DNA of 64,000 nt, from positions 11,481,283-11,545,282 of the forward strand of contig CM069452.1 in the NCBI GenBank assembly GCA_035610835.1, read 5' to 3'. Under the pieces are notes generated by a model. That model made no database searches, was not told the DNA's origin, and was given only the letters and a program-made list of their open reading frames with translations. The stretch comes from Ophiura sarsii. Lineage: Eukaryota > Echinodermata > Ophiuroidea > Amphilepidida > Ophiuridae. Position numbers and translations under genes: made by a program. This document shows, in pieces, positions 1-14,000 of this stretch; position 1 is the stretch's first letter; each line of letters starts with the position of its first letter.

Positions 1-541
1 CAAAGACACCTGCAATCGAAGTGAGAGTTCTGATTCACTCTAGATTCTACATGTACAACTTGCCCTCCTAGATGTAAAGGGTCCATATGATACATGGTCA
101 AATTCTGTAAAAAAGCCCATAAAAGATATCATATCTAGGCCTATGTCTCTGAACTTGATAACAATGAACGGGGCGAGGGGCAAGAAAGTTTCAGGTGCAG
201 GCAGTAATACAGGGGGGGGGGGGGGGGGGCGGGGGTCAAAAAGGCGAGAGGGAAGGTGGAGAGGGAAGGGGGGGGGGGGGGAACAAAAAGGTTTAAGGCA
301 GGCGAGAGGGGGGGGGGTCAAAAATAAAATTATCCAGCCCCCCCCCCCCCCCCACCAAAGTATTTATGAACGGTCCCTAATAACCTCGGTCTTTTTTCTC
401 ATTTTTTTCCTATTTACTTTTTTCTCACTTTTTTTTTAGGGGGGTGGGGGCGGGGGCCCAAATTGAGTTTTTTCGTCATGGGGGAATTCCCCCCCCCCCC
501 ACCCCCCCCCCCCCCCCCCCCCCCCGAGCTACGCCACTGCA
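1..541. repeat. Poly-G/poly-C rich repeat with CTACGCCACTG end
   Basis: G runs at about 212-229, 270-280 and 309-317, C runs at about 340-353 and 490-525, and T-rich sequence between. It ends GAGCTACGCCACTGC, the reverse of the CAGTGGCGTAGC terminus that recurs at 60108. The apparent open frames across the runs are artefacts of base composition. Confidence 0.6.
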
Positions 542-1695
542 TAAATTGTGTGTATTTAGAGGCATTTTTTGGTAAAAAGCGCCCAATTCGTGCATAATTG
601 GGTGCTTTTCTAACAAAATTGGTATATTGATGGGTGGTAAATTGGCCAAAAAATAGGTATAGAGAAAGTCACATTTTCGAAGTCGGGCAGGCACATCCAC
701 GTACGATTTTGACGAAAGTACGGAAATTGCAAGAAATGAGGCATTTACAGTCATTTGAATGGAGGCCGAATTATCCTATTTTTTGCAATCTTCTTGCCAT
801 TGTCAAGTGAATGGGATCTGCCATGCATGAGTGATCATGTCTAAATTCCATGTTAAGCTGTTAGAGGATTACTTTCTGCTTATTTTGATATACAATTATA
901 TATAATTATATATATTCTATTAAATATTAATTTAATTTAAGTGGCAAGGAACTTCTTTTGATGAGTGTACATCATTACTCAAACTCAACAGAGGGATATG
1001 TAGGAGCAAGTTGTGGGATTTGTCTTAAATTATAATAGTTTGATCAGATTCAATTGGTGAGAAAAGCAAAGCTTGTATTGAACACCGTGTAGAACCTGCC
1101 ATCACACATTTATTGGTTTATTATAAGGTCACGAATTTTCTGCTTTGTAACTGTCGAATTCCGCGTTTTTCCGCTTTGTAAATTTTGCATTTTTCTGTGA
1201 TGTAATTTCCCCCAAGAAAGCTTAAAATTTACGTTTTTTTACGATCTATAAAACCAAAATAAACACACTTTACAGAAAAACACATCATTTTTAGGTTTTA
1301 TTACGTATCGTTTTTTAATATTTATATTGTTTTATTCAAGACTATTCATAAATGTTGTGTTTTGGACGTTTTTGTGCATTTTTCTCCTTCTTTTCATCAA
1401 AATGTCGTTTTCCGCGTTTAACTTCAATTCCACGATGACCTTAGTTTATTATTTAAAGGGACACGAAGTAGTTTTGACGAATTAAAATAAACAAAATTAC
1501 TTCAGAATTCAAGATGAACATTAATATAATAGTGGTCATTTTTGCTGTTGCCACTCACGAAATCACAAATGCAGCCTTTATACCCAACATATTTATATTA
1601 TGACTGTTCATAGAGCTATATCTGGGGAGCACACATGGTTTTGAAACACACTGAAACACATGTGACCTTCCACCCCGGGGGGGGGGGGGGGGGGG

Positions 1696-2061
1696 CAGTC
1701 AAACATAATGTTGTACACATGCGTGACCAAAAAAACGCGTAAAAAGGGGTGTTTTTTCAGTGTTGGACGCGTCACGCGTTAAGGGTATCAAAAACGCTGA
1801 TTTTCAAGAAAAAGGGTGGCTTAAAATCCCGGCTTAAAATACAGGTCGAACGTGTTTAGGTAACTTATTCTGTTCCCCGTTAAATAGACAAAACTTGTTT
1901 AGGGGTCATATTCTGGCAAAAACTTGTTTAGGGGTCAAAATTTGCAAGGAAAGCGCGCTAAAAACTTGTTTAGGGGGTAATTTTGCTTGCAGGGTAAAAC
2001 TTGTTTAGGGGGTGTCTGGAAAAAATTTGGTCACGCATGTGTACACCATTATGTTTGACTG
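1696..2061. mobile_element. 366-bp TIR element with internal AAAACTTGTTTAGGGG repeats
   Basis: TIR of about 35 bp: CAGTCAAACATAATGTTGTA at the left, inverted at the right (ending ATTATGTTTGACTG), continuing into ACACATGCGTGACC. Four copies of AAACTTGTTTAGGGG lie inside. No coding potential. Preceded directly by an 18-bp G run. Confidence 0.8.
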
Positions 2062-2990
2062 ATACCACATCATCACAATCATGCAACTGCAAAAATTATG
2101 GACATATTGTTCACTTCTTGTCCAATAGAAATCAATGTTATTTGGGCTATTCTTTAGCAAACATTATGTGAAATGAGTCAATCAAGCACACGTTCAGTGT
2201 ATTTAGACAAAGTTTAATGTATTCTGTGGACATTTATGAGAAAAAGAGCTACTCTTAATATAACCTGTGGTTTTATCACAGCATTAATTACATACTTACC
2301 TGAAATATCAAGAGTGAATAACAACTAAGAGGTTTCTCAATTCATGATATTGACTTTTTTTCTTATGGCAATGCAACAAACGTTGAACTACTAACTGCAC
2401 CAGAGAACATTACAAACTTGGATAGGAGATTTGCTGTTAGTTTCATCTAGCATTTAGCATTAGCACTGCTTCATTTATGATAAAATTAACCAAAATTAAT
2501 CTCAGTGATTTTGTTTTTCAGCATGTTTTGTTAATCCTTAATGGTATTATACTTATCTTGCTGATTCATTAAAATTGTCCCTTGGTAAAGTAATGTGCTA
2601 AACTGCTAAGACAACGAAAAAAAACCCAACCTTGTTGTACGGGCAAACGGACCTCTCAGGTAGGGTAGGTCATTTTGTTTGGGTTTTTTTGATAATAAAA
2701 TATCAGACATTTTTGGTGAATTTTAAATGTTTTTCGAAATGTGCAACAACAAAAACAAAAACCAAAATCAAAATTTTTTAAAATTGTTCAGAATATTTCC
2801 CCAAATTCTTTCTGGCATTTTTTTGGAAAATTAAGTTAAGACATATCTTTCATTTTGTGGGTGTCAAATCAAGTCGTGACAATAGTGAACTACATAAAGT
2901 GTATTTAGGTCCCACTTATGCATCAACTACATGTTGAAATATAGTAGAATCATTCTGTAATACCTTTCATAAGTAACATTAGTAAATACT

Positions 2991-3184
2991 GATAAGATAA
3001 GGTTCTTATACTGATCCAAATAGTATACTCACAACTGTGGACGTTTCGGCATCACTGTTGCCTTTCTCAACGCTCAACACTTTCTCAACACAATCTACCA
3101 AGTGTTGAGAAAGGCAACAGTGTTGCTGAAACGTCCACAGTTGTGAGTGTCCTATTTGGATCAGTATAAGAACCTTATCTTATC
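2991..3184. mobile_element. Palindromic (foldback) MITE downstream of SF3B1
   Basis: Arms GATAAGATAAGGTTCTTATA onward through ACAACTGTGGACGTTTC and GGCAACAGTG..., pairing over about 85-90 bp around a short loop near 3087. Strong hairpin; no protein. Confidence 0.85.
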
Positions 3185-3984
3185 ATTTATGTCTACCGAT
3201 CCTGATGATTCTATTCAATAATATTAGTAAATATTCTTTTACGGATTGAAGTGCAACAGTGTGAATAACCAAATGGTACATTTTATCTTGTCAAAGATTT
3301 GAAAACAAGTGTAGGATCTAAAGTACAGTATATCCTGTCAACGCAAGTCAAATCAATGATTGGCTCTTAAAGGTGTATGTTCCGATCACTTTTTTGGGGC
3401 TATGATTTTTTTTTTCACATCTAGATATTTTTCTCATTATGTCTGTTAAATCTTAGGGGCCAGAAATGTTCCATTTAGAAGTTATAGGCTAAAATGTGTT
3501 GAATTACTGCCAAAGGTGGTTAACCACCGATCAGTTTGTGTAAGACTCAATGGGCAATGTTTTGTGACCTTGTGCTTCTAAAAATAGAACCATTGGAGTT
3601 ATGCAACTCAAACTTTGGAATGTGAATATTTTAAGGATGACCTTTCATTTCAAATAGAAAAAAAAAAGTTGAAAATTGGGCCAGCAATCGAAACATCTAC
3701 CTTTAAGTCACTTATTGCATTTCATTGATGATATTACTAGTAATTCATACTGAGTGTGAATGTGTAGCTTCTACTATATTCATGAACTGATATCAATAAT
3801 CAATGTAAATGCTCATCACACCAAATCACTTTTTAAAGGGCCAATAATATTCAAAACAGTCATATGTTACCGACACTCAAATCAGTTACAGTACCACACC
3901 CAAGTAAAATCAGAGAGTCTTTAGGATCTAAGAGTTCATTCAAGTATGTGCTCTCATATGATCCAATTCATGTCTATAATACAG

Positions 3985-4225
3985 GTGACCTGAGTCAAGT
4001 CAAATATGCACTCAGAGTGACCAGGGTCAACTAAAGTCTTCACTCTGAGTGACGTGATTCAAGTCCTGTGGTCGGAGTGACCAGAGTCAAGTAAAGTCTT
4101 CACTCTGAGTGACGTGATTCAAGTCCTGTGGTCCGAGTGACCACAGGCAAGTCCAGTCTATACCCCGAGTAACCAAGTCTGTACTCGGAGAGATGTTAGT
4201 CAAGCCCGTAGTCCAAGTGACTTAA
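3985..4225. repeat. 60-bp minisatellite downstream of SF3B1
   Basis: AGTGACCAGRGTCAA at 4016, 4076 and (degenerate) 4136, separated by AAGTCTTCACTCTGAGTGAC and GTGATTCAAGTCCTGTGGTC; decays on both sides. The unit is itself made of ~20-bp GAGTGACC/CAAGTC subrepeats. Confidence 0.85.
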
Positions 4226-4922
4226 GTCAAGTCAATGTCATTGCTCTGGAAGGCTGATATCAAGATCATCATCATCACAAGTTGTGACTAACACTGGGTT
4301 GAAGATATATTACTCACAAACCATTAAAAGTTGAATACACAAGAAATGTAATGGAAACAAAAACAAGCAAACAAAACTGGGATAAATAAACCCAACATAG
4401 AGGGACATGATGGATCATCTAATTACATTCGACGGGATAAGAGAGCTATTTGCAGACATTCTCAAGTAAATGAACCGCTCTGTAGAGGTGAAGTAAAAGT
4501 GTTAACACGTTTATGTGTTCAGTTAAGGATAGCAAACTGGTCCACTAGTAATCTTTGGGGTGTTCCTGTGTATGTTTTTAGGTCACCAAGTTTGGTTGAG
4601 CCCCCTGTTGAACCAAGAAAAACAATTATTTGATTGTCTTTTAAGAATATATTTTTTCTTTAAGAAGGAAATAGGTTGGAAAATAGGTTATTCCAAAGAG
4701 TCAACACATTTCATTAAAACTTTTCTATTGGATTTGCCTATGGAGAATTTATCATGGTATAATATATAACCTTTCACCAAAACTGCCGCTTCTCAGCATC
4801 TTTTTAACAAGATGAAGTTGGAATTATTTCAAAATCTTGATCAGCAACTATTGGACACTCAACCCACACATCTTATATGCCTAATTTTATACATTTGTAC
4901 ACATGTAAAAATGTTATTGTTT
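4226..4922. other. SF3B1 3' flank, probable 3' UTR
   Basis: AT-rich sequence after the SF3B1 stop. I see no AATAAA on the minus strand close to the stop and cannot place the transcript end. Confidence 0.4.
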
Positions 4923-5081
4923 TTATAAGAAATAGTCGAGTTCATATCTGATGTATTGGTTCTTTTCATCATTGGATACCCTAGGATATCCTGCCACCAG
5001 GGCATCTTGTGCTCCTATGTATAATGTGTTGTAGATCTTCCAATAGACATCTCGCACTTTACGTGCTGGGTGAAATAGTCC
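4923..5081 (-). CDS. SF3B1: SF3B1 exon 21 (C-terminus and stop)
   Basis: Fifty-two codons plus [23 protein letters not shown] to [10 protein letters not shown], the same length as the human last coding segment (ending ELDYIL). Not an obvious methionine-started frame; found by homology and acceptor tgtctatag. Confidence 0.97.
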   Translation of the reverse strand, partial: GLFHPARKVRDVYWKIYNTLYIGAQDALVAGYPRVSNDEKNQYIRYELDYFL

Positions 5082-8000
5082 CTATAGACAAGAAAAAATG
5101 AGAAAGAAAGGAAACAGGGTTAATATTTACATCAAATAGATGACAGAGGTAAATTTGAGTACAAATGAGAATTCATAATCTCAACAAGAGACACACAGAG
5201 CTAGCTATTTATATTTTCCATCATTTGGGTAAAAGTTGAATGACAATATAAATATATCATTATTTCCAGATTTACAAAATAACGTAAAGGACAAACACTG
5301 ATATGCGCACACTGACATGCATCATGTAGGGAAGTTCCTAAGAGGGTTCATGAACTTAGATTACAAATGAAAGACCAACATTGAACCATTCTACTGGACA
5401 TTGTCAATCTTCCACATTGGTGACATGCTTTGCCACTAAATCTGAGTTAAAATGATCATCATTTTTGGTCTAACAATGTGAATATAAAAACACAATCAGC
5501 TGTATGAAATCTTTATTCAACACATTTAACAAAAGTTTGGATGATTTGATTTGCATCTATAGTAAGGATGAAAGATATTCTAGGGCAGGACATTTTTGGA
5601 GACAAATATTTCTGCAACACATGTTTGAATATATTAATGAAGAAATTTAACTTTGATTTGCATAGATACTGCACATATTATAAACTGTAGATTTCATATT
5701 TTTACATTCACAGGACAGCAAGCCAATAACATCCAGAATAACATCAACCCTTCCTCTTACCTGGAGTGTATAATGCATCATTTTGTTGGGTCCAATGCCA
5801 ACCCTTAGACCCTCTATAGCATCCATAACAGCTTGTATCACATGTGGAGATGTCTCAAATATATTGGGCCATACAAAGTTGAGTAGATGAATAAGAGCGT
5901 CCTCACACCCGAACCCGAACACACCAAGTGACATGTGCTTGATAGCAGCACAGGCTGTCTGCCGATGGACAAGATCTCTGTAATACAGGTAATAATAGAA
6001 AACAATAGTTAGCTATGGAATATCTACTACAACAGAATGCATGGATAATATCTGTGATGCAGTACATTGAAAGGCGACACTGTACAGATGAAGTCAATTT
6101 GGAGTTCAGCATTTCTGCTACTATTATTAAGACATTTTCAAAGCTTAAAAATGACACCTAATTTATTGGAATTATTCACTTCATTCAGATTTTACACCCA
6201 TTCTTAAATTGTCTGTCAATTGTTGCAAAGTGCCTCTTTTGACATTCAGTGTCACATTTCTGAAGAAAGATATTGGAATTTCTCAACATTGGTAAAAAAG
6301 ACAACACCTATATGCATTCTTTGTGGAGAATTTGGTAAATTTTCAAAACAGACGTTTCCTTGAGAAGCGTGGGACATTTCAAACAGATTTCTCATGGTCT
6401 AACTTAGTTGGTTGCAAAATTGCTTTCCTTAACATTCGAACTAACATTTTAATTGTCTATATAATTTAGTTTTTATCTGATCCATCTTGATAATCTTCCT
6501 CCTGGGTGTAAGCTTGCTTCTGAACAGGGTACATATTTCAATGTAACAATAAAGTAGAACTACAAAATACTGCCCTCCTATTTTCCCTCAATATCATATC
6601 CTCTCACCTATCCATGAGTGCATCCTCCAGGAGTGGTGTGACGGCATAAATATAATCTTTCCCCATCTCCCCGATGTATTCAAACAAGAACGACAATGAT
6701 TTGAGGACACCATTCTGAACGTTCAATTCCGGTACCCTATACTCGTTCATCAACGCTGGTAGGACTGTAAACGGTGAACAGGTTTCTGCGACGATTGCGA
6801 TGGCTACCGTGGTGCATACACGATTCTGTCTCTCTTGGACCTTAAGATTGTTGAGTAATGTGGCTAATACATCATGTGGACTGTGGGAGGAAGAGGAATG
6901 AATACAACAGAACAGTGTTAACAATTAGGGTAGAAATCTGTAGGTTACATGATAAGATATTTCCACGAATAGGGAGTTAAAAAGCAAGCAAGTATTGCAT
7001 TTCTATGTGACGCGATCAAGAGGAATGAGTCGGATGTCGCGGAATCCCAAATTGAGATATGGCCAATTCAAAATGGCGGCTTACATAAGTTTTGATGGAA
7101 ATTCATGCATACAATTTGACATAACTTTGGAACAAAACGTCGTATCGACATGGGGTTTTCAGTTTCTGAAAGCTCTAGGTGTCTTCTTTACAACTCTATT
7201 TAAACTCATTTTCGACCAGGGTCGACATCCGACTCATTCCTCTTGATCGCGTCACATATATTGTTCCTTATTTCAGCTGGGACATCTCACGCTTTTAACC
7301 ATTCATTCTCTGTGTGTATGCATTATTCTTTAGAAGGCTCCATATAAAACATGCCGTGGACGGTTTACAATAGCTTAAGGGGGCTGTCAAGTGTCAGAAA
7401 TAGCTTCCGTAAAACTGCCGTAACTACGTAATTATTCATATATTCCATATACAAGTATACATTTTTTTGAAGGAAAGGGTTCAATAAATCTAACCATGAA
7501 CATAAAATTGCTCTAAAAAGAACCATTTTGGAGAAAATCATAAAAAACGAGAATTTTGACCAGTCTTCAATTCGGACAAGGTAACCAAAAAAATATTTTC
7601 TGAAAATCTGTCCTTTTACGATTTTTGTAATCTTAAGAAAATTACCCGGGTTCCATTTTTTTTGTTTTTTGATATCTGAGATATTTTTTTATTTATTGAC
7701 CAAATAAGGCAACAAAATGGGATTTTTAAATACAACAAACGTGAATTTCCACAAAATGATCCGAAAAATCGGGAAATAGGCCTAAAACAAAAAAACAAAA
7801 AAATGGAACCTGGGGAAGATCATGGTTGTTGCGTTAAACTTACTTGCTGTCCATCAGATGCAGTTTGTATTGAGTTATTGTGTCTGTAAATCGTATTTTT
7901 ACTCAATATGAACATAAAGAAATCAACCGATGAATGTGAAAGGTGACAATACCGCCGTTTGATCATGGTTTACGGGGAAATACACGTATTTCAAATCCTG

Positions 8001-11000
8001 TTCTTTAGATATTGTGGGAAACATATAAATCCCCAACTTCGTGCAAAGTTTCATTACTAACCGTTCTTTTCTTGGTATCGAAATAACCTCAAATGTGTGT
8101 TAAAAAACACCTTTTTCATGATGTCGAGTTTGAAAAAGAAGCCATACCATTTTATGCGCATTCGAAGTGCGTTCACAATTTCCGGGAAGCGTATGCGTTA
8201 ATCGACAATGAGCGCAGACGCGCGCGGAATGTTTTGAGTTGGCAAAATAAATGGTGACGCGTGCGCGTGGAACCGGTTGACAAAGATTTAGACGCTCGTG
8301 TATTAATTTCTGTGCGCAACACTCTGCGGCTAATCATCAGAGTTTATCATTATAGGCCAGTGTAGTCGAGTCTTTATCAATGTGATCATTTAAAAATGCA
8401 CCGTGGCGGGATTAGTGAGTAGTCTGGGTGTAAAAATCAATCCTAGATAAAGGACTTAGTAAAGGAGAGAGAAAAATTGGAAACAGAGAAAGCAAGAAAT
8501 GGGATGAAGATTTAATTTAAGACCTGTCGTTTGGTAGGCTCTAGGCCTACATGTTTTCTCTTCTTCTACCGAGTTGAACTAACTGAGAACTAGCTAACTT
8601 AACAACGATACGAAGTAATAGGCCTACCATATTCAGTAATGACAATAAATAGATAAACAGGTAGGCCTATTGGATGGACGGGCGGGTGGAACGGACTTGT
8701 ACAACATCGAAAGGCCAAACAAAAACAAAACATTAACGTCTTCGGATAAAACCCGGTGTAAGTCTTTTTGATCTCCTTACAATGTTTCACTCCGATCATG
8801 GATTCAAAATCTTTCTCTGTCCTTTTTTTAAAATCTTTTTTCCTTCTCTCTTTCCAAACTCCTTGACACTAACGCTTGTGCTAAAGCCTTGTTTTACTAA
8901 TAGGCCTACTTGCTTTCAGGCTCAGCCACACCCCGGCAAAAATGACGGTTTGATAAGTCGGGCCTCCGATGCGTAAGCAATGCGTATGAACAAGCCCTCA
9001 AACGCGGCAAAAACATAGCGGGTAACGCAGCACGCACTGACGGCTTTCGAAATAACAGCGTCGCGTATTTTAAGCGAACTGGCGCGTGCCAATTTGCGTG
9101 AAAAACAAAACACGGGATACGCGGCGCATGGGAGTTTCGCTGATCCCCTGCGGGCAGACTTTTCCATTCTACTTTGTCAATGATCACAATAAGGGATTTA
9201 AATCCTTCTAAATAGGCTTTTGGAATTTCAAAATTGAAAATTTCTTTGCATGTACTGATAGATAACACTCTGAAGTTTTGAAAAATGAAGAAAAGTGAAA
9301 TTCCTGGAAAATACGAAATGACACTCGACAGCCCCCTTAATACATATAATGCATAACAGTCTGTAGATAGAGATTATCATATTAGTCCTAAACAATGAGG
9401 TTGGTATGAACAAAATGAGTTAGACCGGGTCTAAATGAAGAATAGTCCGCCAATAAAAGATCTTTTATATGTTTAGATAAGCTAATTCTGCACTGTTAAT
9501 GAACCTCAAAAGTGCAATACATGTTGGTGCTATATAAGCCTAATTATGCGATTCCAATTTTACACTGGATTTTGTTAAGGAGTAGACAAGAATCAAATGG
9601 TTCCTTCAGAAGGACTATTCTTTATTTAGACCCAATCTAACTTGATTTGTGTATACCGACCTGAAAGTTTTCAATTAAATCAGATAAGCCAAGTGTTTTT
9701 ATGTGAAGAACATTAGGGCACTAAATCACATTTGTTCACAGAATTGTAATGTCAAGTAATCAAATAACCAAGGCCTTGAAAGAGGCACTTAATTACATCT
9801 GTCAAGATCATACATCCTCTTGTTAGAAATAAGTATGACGTACACAGACAAGAGTGTGTGCATGACAATAGCAACAGAAATGTTTAATTTGAATTAATTT
9901 AACATTTGCTCTTTTGACGAGGGAATAGCCGTATTAATGTAATTAGTATTGTCCTTAAGTTGACTATTGAAACTTGTGACCTACATCCGTCTCATTTTTC
10001 TAGTGTCTAAATTGATCAGAGCTTTACCTAAATGATAACAACATACACCTAGCAACAAAAGTCCCTGACCAGGTCTGACCAGGTGCTTTGAGGTTGGCAA
10101 ATTCAAAATAGATAATCGGTACCAAAAATCTGAGATAAACATTCAATGAGCAAATTTCTTCTCCGCAGTTTGATACCTCATTCAACAAAATCGAATGGAT
10201 ACTTTTTAAGTTATGGCGGTTTCAATGACCACGCATAACAACAGCAAAGTTGCACTAGGTATAGGAAATCAATGATGTGTGTGTGATTACGCACTGTTGG
10301 TGTGTGTGTAAAGATAGCAAAGACTTTCATTCTTCACAGCTCACTCCAGACCCATTCATCCAGATAGCACAGAGTTATGACTCACCCAATAGCTTTAGCA
10401 ATGTAGCCGAATGTGTTGACAGTAGCCCTCCTGATTGCCTTTTTGTGTGCCTTGAGTAGCTCCAATAACTCAAAGCATATCCTCATCCATTCCCTAGCAG
10501 ACACATACTCTGCTCCCCTGTCAGCTATGCGACCCACCAAGTCTATGCAGTTCTCTTGGACTTTCTCGTGTCTGTGGGACGGAAAGGAACATAACAAATA
10601 AATAAACATTGATACCAACATGCATGTATGATTGCCTAAAAATGGGTAACTGTGGTAAAATTCACATTAAATACCACACAAACCAAAACAGTTGTGTACA
10701 CCTGGACACATTTTATGCACATGTGATTGAAAATCAACTTTCTACATAATTTGTTTAGTTAAACACTCCCATCTATGCTTAAACAAGTCTCAATTAAACA
10801 TGTCTCAATTTAAGTCAATGCTCCTCGGTAGGGTTGTGATTTTTCTGGAATTTATATACCTCACCCCCATCCCTAATGCTCAGCAAGTCTACATCATTGA
10901 TTATCCTAATCTGAACCTTGGTTGAATCTCCAATTACATTTTCAAGCAATCAGAACTTATGATTGTGCAACTAGACTTATTGGAATGTAACAGTGACTAA

Positions 11001-14000
11001 AACAGTCTGTATGGATGAGTCACTTATGTTTATAGTTTGATCAGCTCCAAATTGACAAGCTTTGTTACACCAGCATATTAAAACAGAAGGTGCAGGTGCA
11101 CATGAACGCAATATGCACACTATACTGCATTAAATGCATAACACATGTGTTTGGCAAAAATGTGTGCGTATGATCAATATCTCGGACGTATGCTTGGATT
11201 ACTTTTGCCTGCGGAGATAAAAATGACATATTTCTCGCCAACTTGGAACTGATTGAACTATCGTACACCTGCATAATTGTTCATCTCAGATGAAATATGA
11301 ACCATGATACTATTTCCAATTAAGCAAACAACCCATTCTCACCTGTTTTTCAAGATTGGCGTCAATCTTGGCAGTAAATCCTTGATTGGCGGTGTCATCT
11401 TATGCATGCCTATGACGTTTACAATTGACTTGAGAGCGCCCAAGATGCTACCCAGTACTTCTGGATATTCTTCACCAAGGTATTCGTAAAGCACTACACC
11501 CAAATGACCCATGAGTTTTTCCTGGAAAGATACAAACATTCTTATTAATAAAATGCAAAAATAACGTAAATGATAGTTAGTTCACTATTGGAATTTTCCA
11601 ACATTATTTATCTTTTTGTGCTTTTTGACTACTACTGGTCTCATTCTTTTGTTGATTTATAAAAAAACTGTTAATTGCTCTTCATTTATAGGTTATTTGG
11701 GATAAAGAATTAACTTAAAAATCACATTTCATTATAATATTCTACTTTTGAAATTAAATGATATTTCACATTATGAAATTGAGGCATTTATATAAACAAG
11801 TACACGAAAACTTAACCCATGGTTAAGTCAAAATTTTAAATATTTGGCTAAATACCAATTCCCCCGCCCCCCCTTGAATCATAAGATTTTGGACAGATTT
11901 CATGTGACTATTGTACCACTTAAAAGTTGCAAATATATTGTTATTCAATTCATTTCCCTACCTCTTGACACGTCCTCATGACCACAGCAATCCTAGAGAT
12001 AAGATCTGCTGCCTGTTGTCGCACTTTAGCTGCTTTGTTGTTGAGACGCCATAGAATAGTACCACAGATCTGAGGCAGGTACGGTTTGACTCGCTTGCCG
12101 AGGGCATTAACCACAGTACCAAAACCATTCAACATCACAGAGTCCTGTTGAGATATATACAAATAAAGGTTAAGTCCTTAGATTTGCAAACAAACACAGC
12201 TGTTAATTAAAAAAGTGATTAACGAAGGTAATTACATTCGATATATATTAAAAATACAATTACATCTGATGAGGGAAATGGTGCAAAACAGCTCCTGATG
12301 TGACTGGAGAGGACTTTTTTCTTGAGATGGATTAGATAATTTGTGTACAGCCCATGAAATATATGACTTCTATATGAAAAGAAATGATTATGAAAACAGA
12401 TAATTTGGTGTACTAAAAGAAATGTTGGGAAGGTAACTTGTGCTGATTTTCAGAACAAGCACTCTATTTTAGTGCAAACATCTAATTATGGTTTAATCAA
12501 TAATAAGGGCAATTTAAAGGCACAGAAAGGCAAGGGCTTATAAGATTGTATGTGGTTTTTTTATGAGACACTCTGTATTTGACATACCTCTGTAGTCTGT
12601 TCTTGGAAGGCATATAAGATGCCATCAATAAGCTGTTCTTCAAGACGTGAATCAATATCTGCTGATCCAAGGTTAGCCATAACCTTCTCAATAGTCTCCA
12701 TCACCATCTTACGATATTGTTCAGCTTCATCCTTAAGGTCATCTACGACGCGACCGATGATCTCTGCAGCGCCAACTTTGTTGGCCAACTCCACTGTAGT
12801 GTCCACCAACTATAAAACAAAATGACAGTTTACATATAGGATTAGATGAGATGTTATAGGGCACTAATTGGAAAATCAAAATAAGGTCATTTGTTTCAAT
12901 GGTCGTTGAAATGAAAATACACTTGAATCCTGATGGATAAAACTGAATTTCAACAAACAAACAAGACCCATGCTTTGAAAAGTCTAACTAAAGCATTCTA
13001 TCCTGATAAGCAGAGACAGTTATATGATTTAAGTACATAACACTAGGATTGTAAAAGAGATAACATATTTATCCTACATAAAAAGAAACTGATGGTATTT
13101 TTGTAAACCAATACAGCTATTTGAAAGCATACAGTAACAACATCTTTTAAACAGAAGTTGAAACCTGTTTTCTGATTAGAGAATAATGACTGCATAACAA
13201 CTGCGCCCCTTCGGGACAATTCCTAAGATCAGAACAACAAACTCTGATTTCAAAACAAATTCACCAAAACAAATGTTAAGCAGTCATTATTCTCATTCAT
13301 TACTGGGGAAAAAAAGCATATTTATCCAAAACGTTGATTTGTACCGATATATAATAGCGCTAATAATTAGTTAAGTTTTTTGTTTATTTTGTCCACCTTT
13401 CATAGTTATTGAAACAGTCCAAGTCTGGTCATTCCCTCATTCAGCCCTCAAATTAAGAAATGAAAAGGGCATGGCAATTTGAAAGGGGCACAAGGCAATT
13501 ATGTACTTTTCAATGGAGTAAAAACAGCCAGAAGTTGAGGGCATCGAGGCAACTGGGTGGGGCACCGACGGCAGTTGCCTTCGGTTAATTTGAGGGCTGC
13601 CCTCATTAACATTTTTATCATTCAACCAATCAGAAATAACCTTTAATTGTGTTTCCTCATAACTCATTGAATATTCAGTTTAGGGGCGTGAGGCTTTAAT
13701 ATGATTGGTCGGTCAATGAGCAAAATAATCAAACACTTTGGCGCAGTACTTTCGGGCAATGATGTGTAACCTGTGCTCGGCGTGCACGTTCTCATCTAAC
13801 GATTTATTTTATTAGAACGCAGCTATCGCGATTATTCATGAAGTAGTGAATACGGTATATTAAATAATCATAATATGAAAACAAATTTCAAAATGTGCCA
13901 ATAACATAATCATTAGCAGGAGAGATTAACTCACTCCATTTATTTGTCACCTTAATAAATGTAGCATCCATATTAACTAACCTGTCTGTAATTCCTACGA

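Noticed and set aside
8906..9268. 120- and 81-codon minus-strand frames
   Set aside because: Inside the TTAA-flanked non-autonomous element; no recognisable domain and overlapping frames open by chance in a GC-richer patch.
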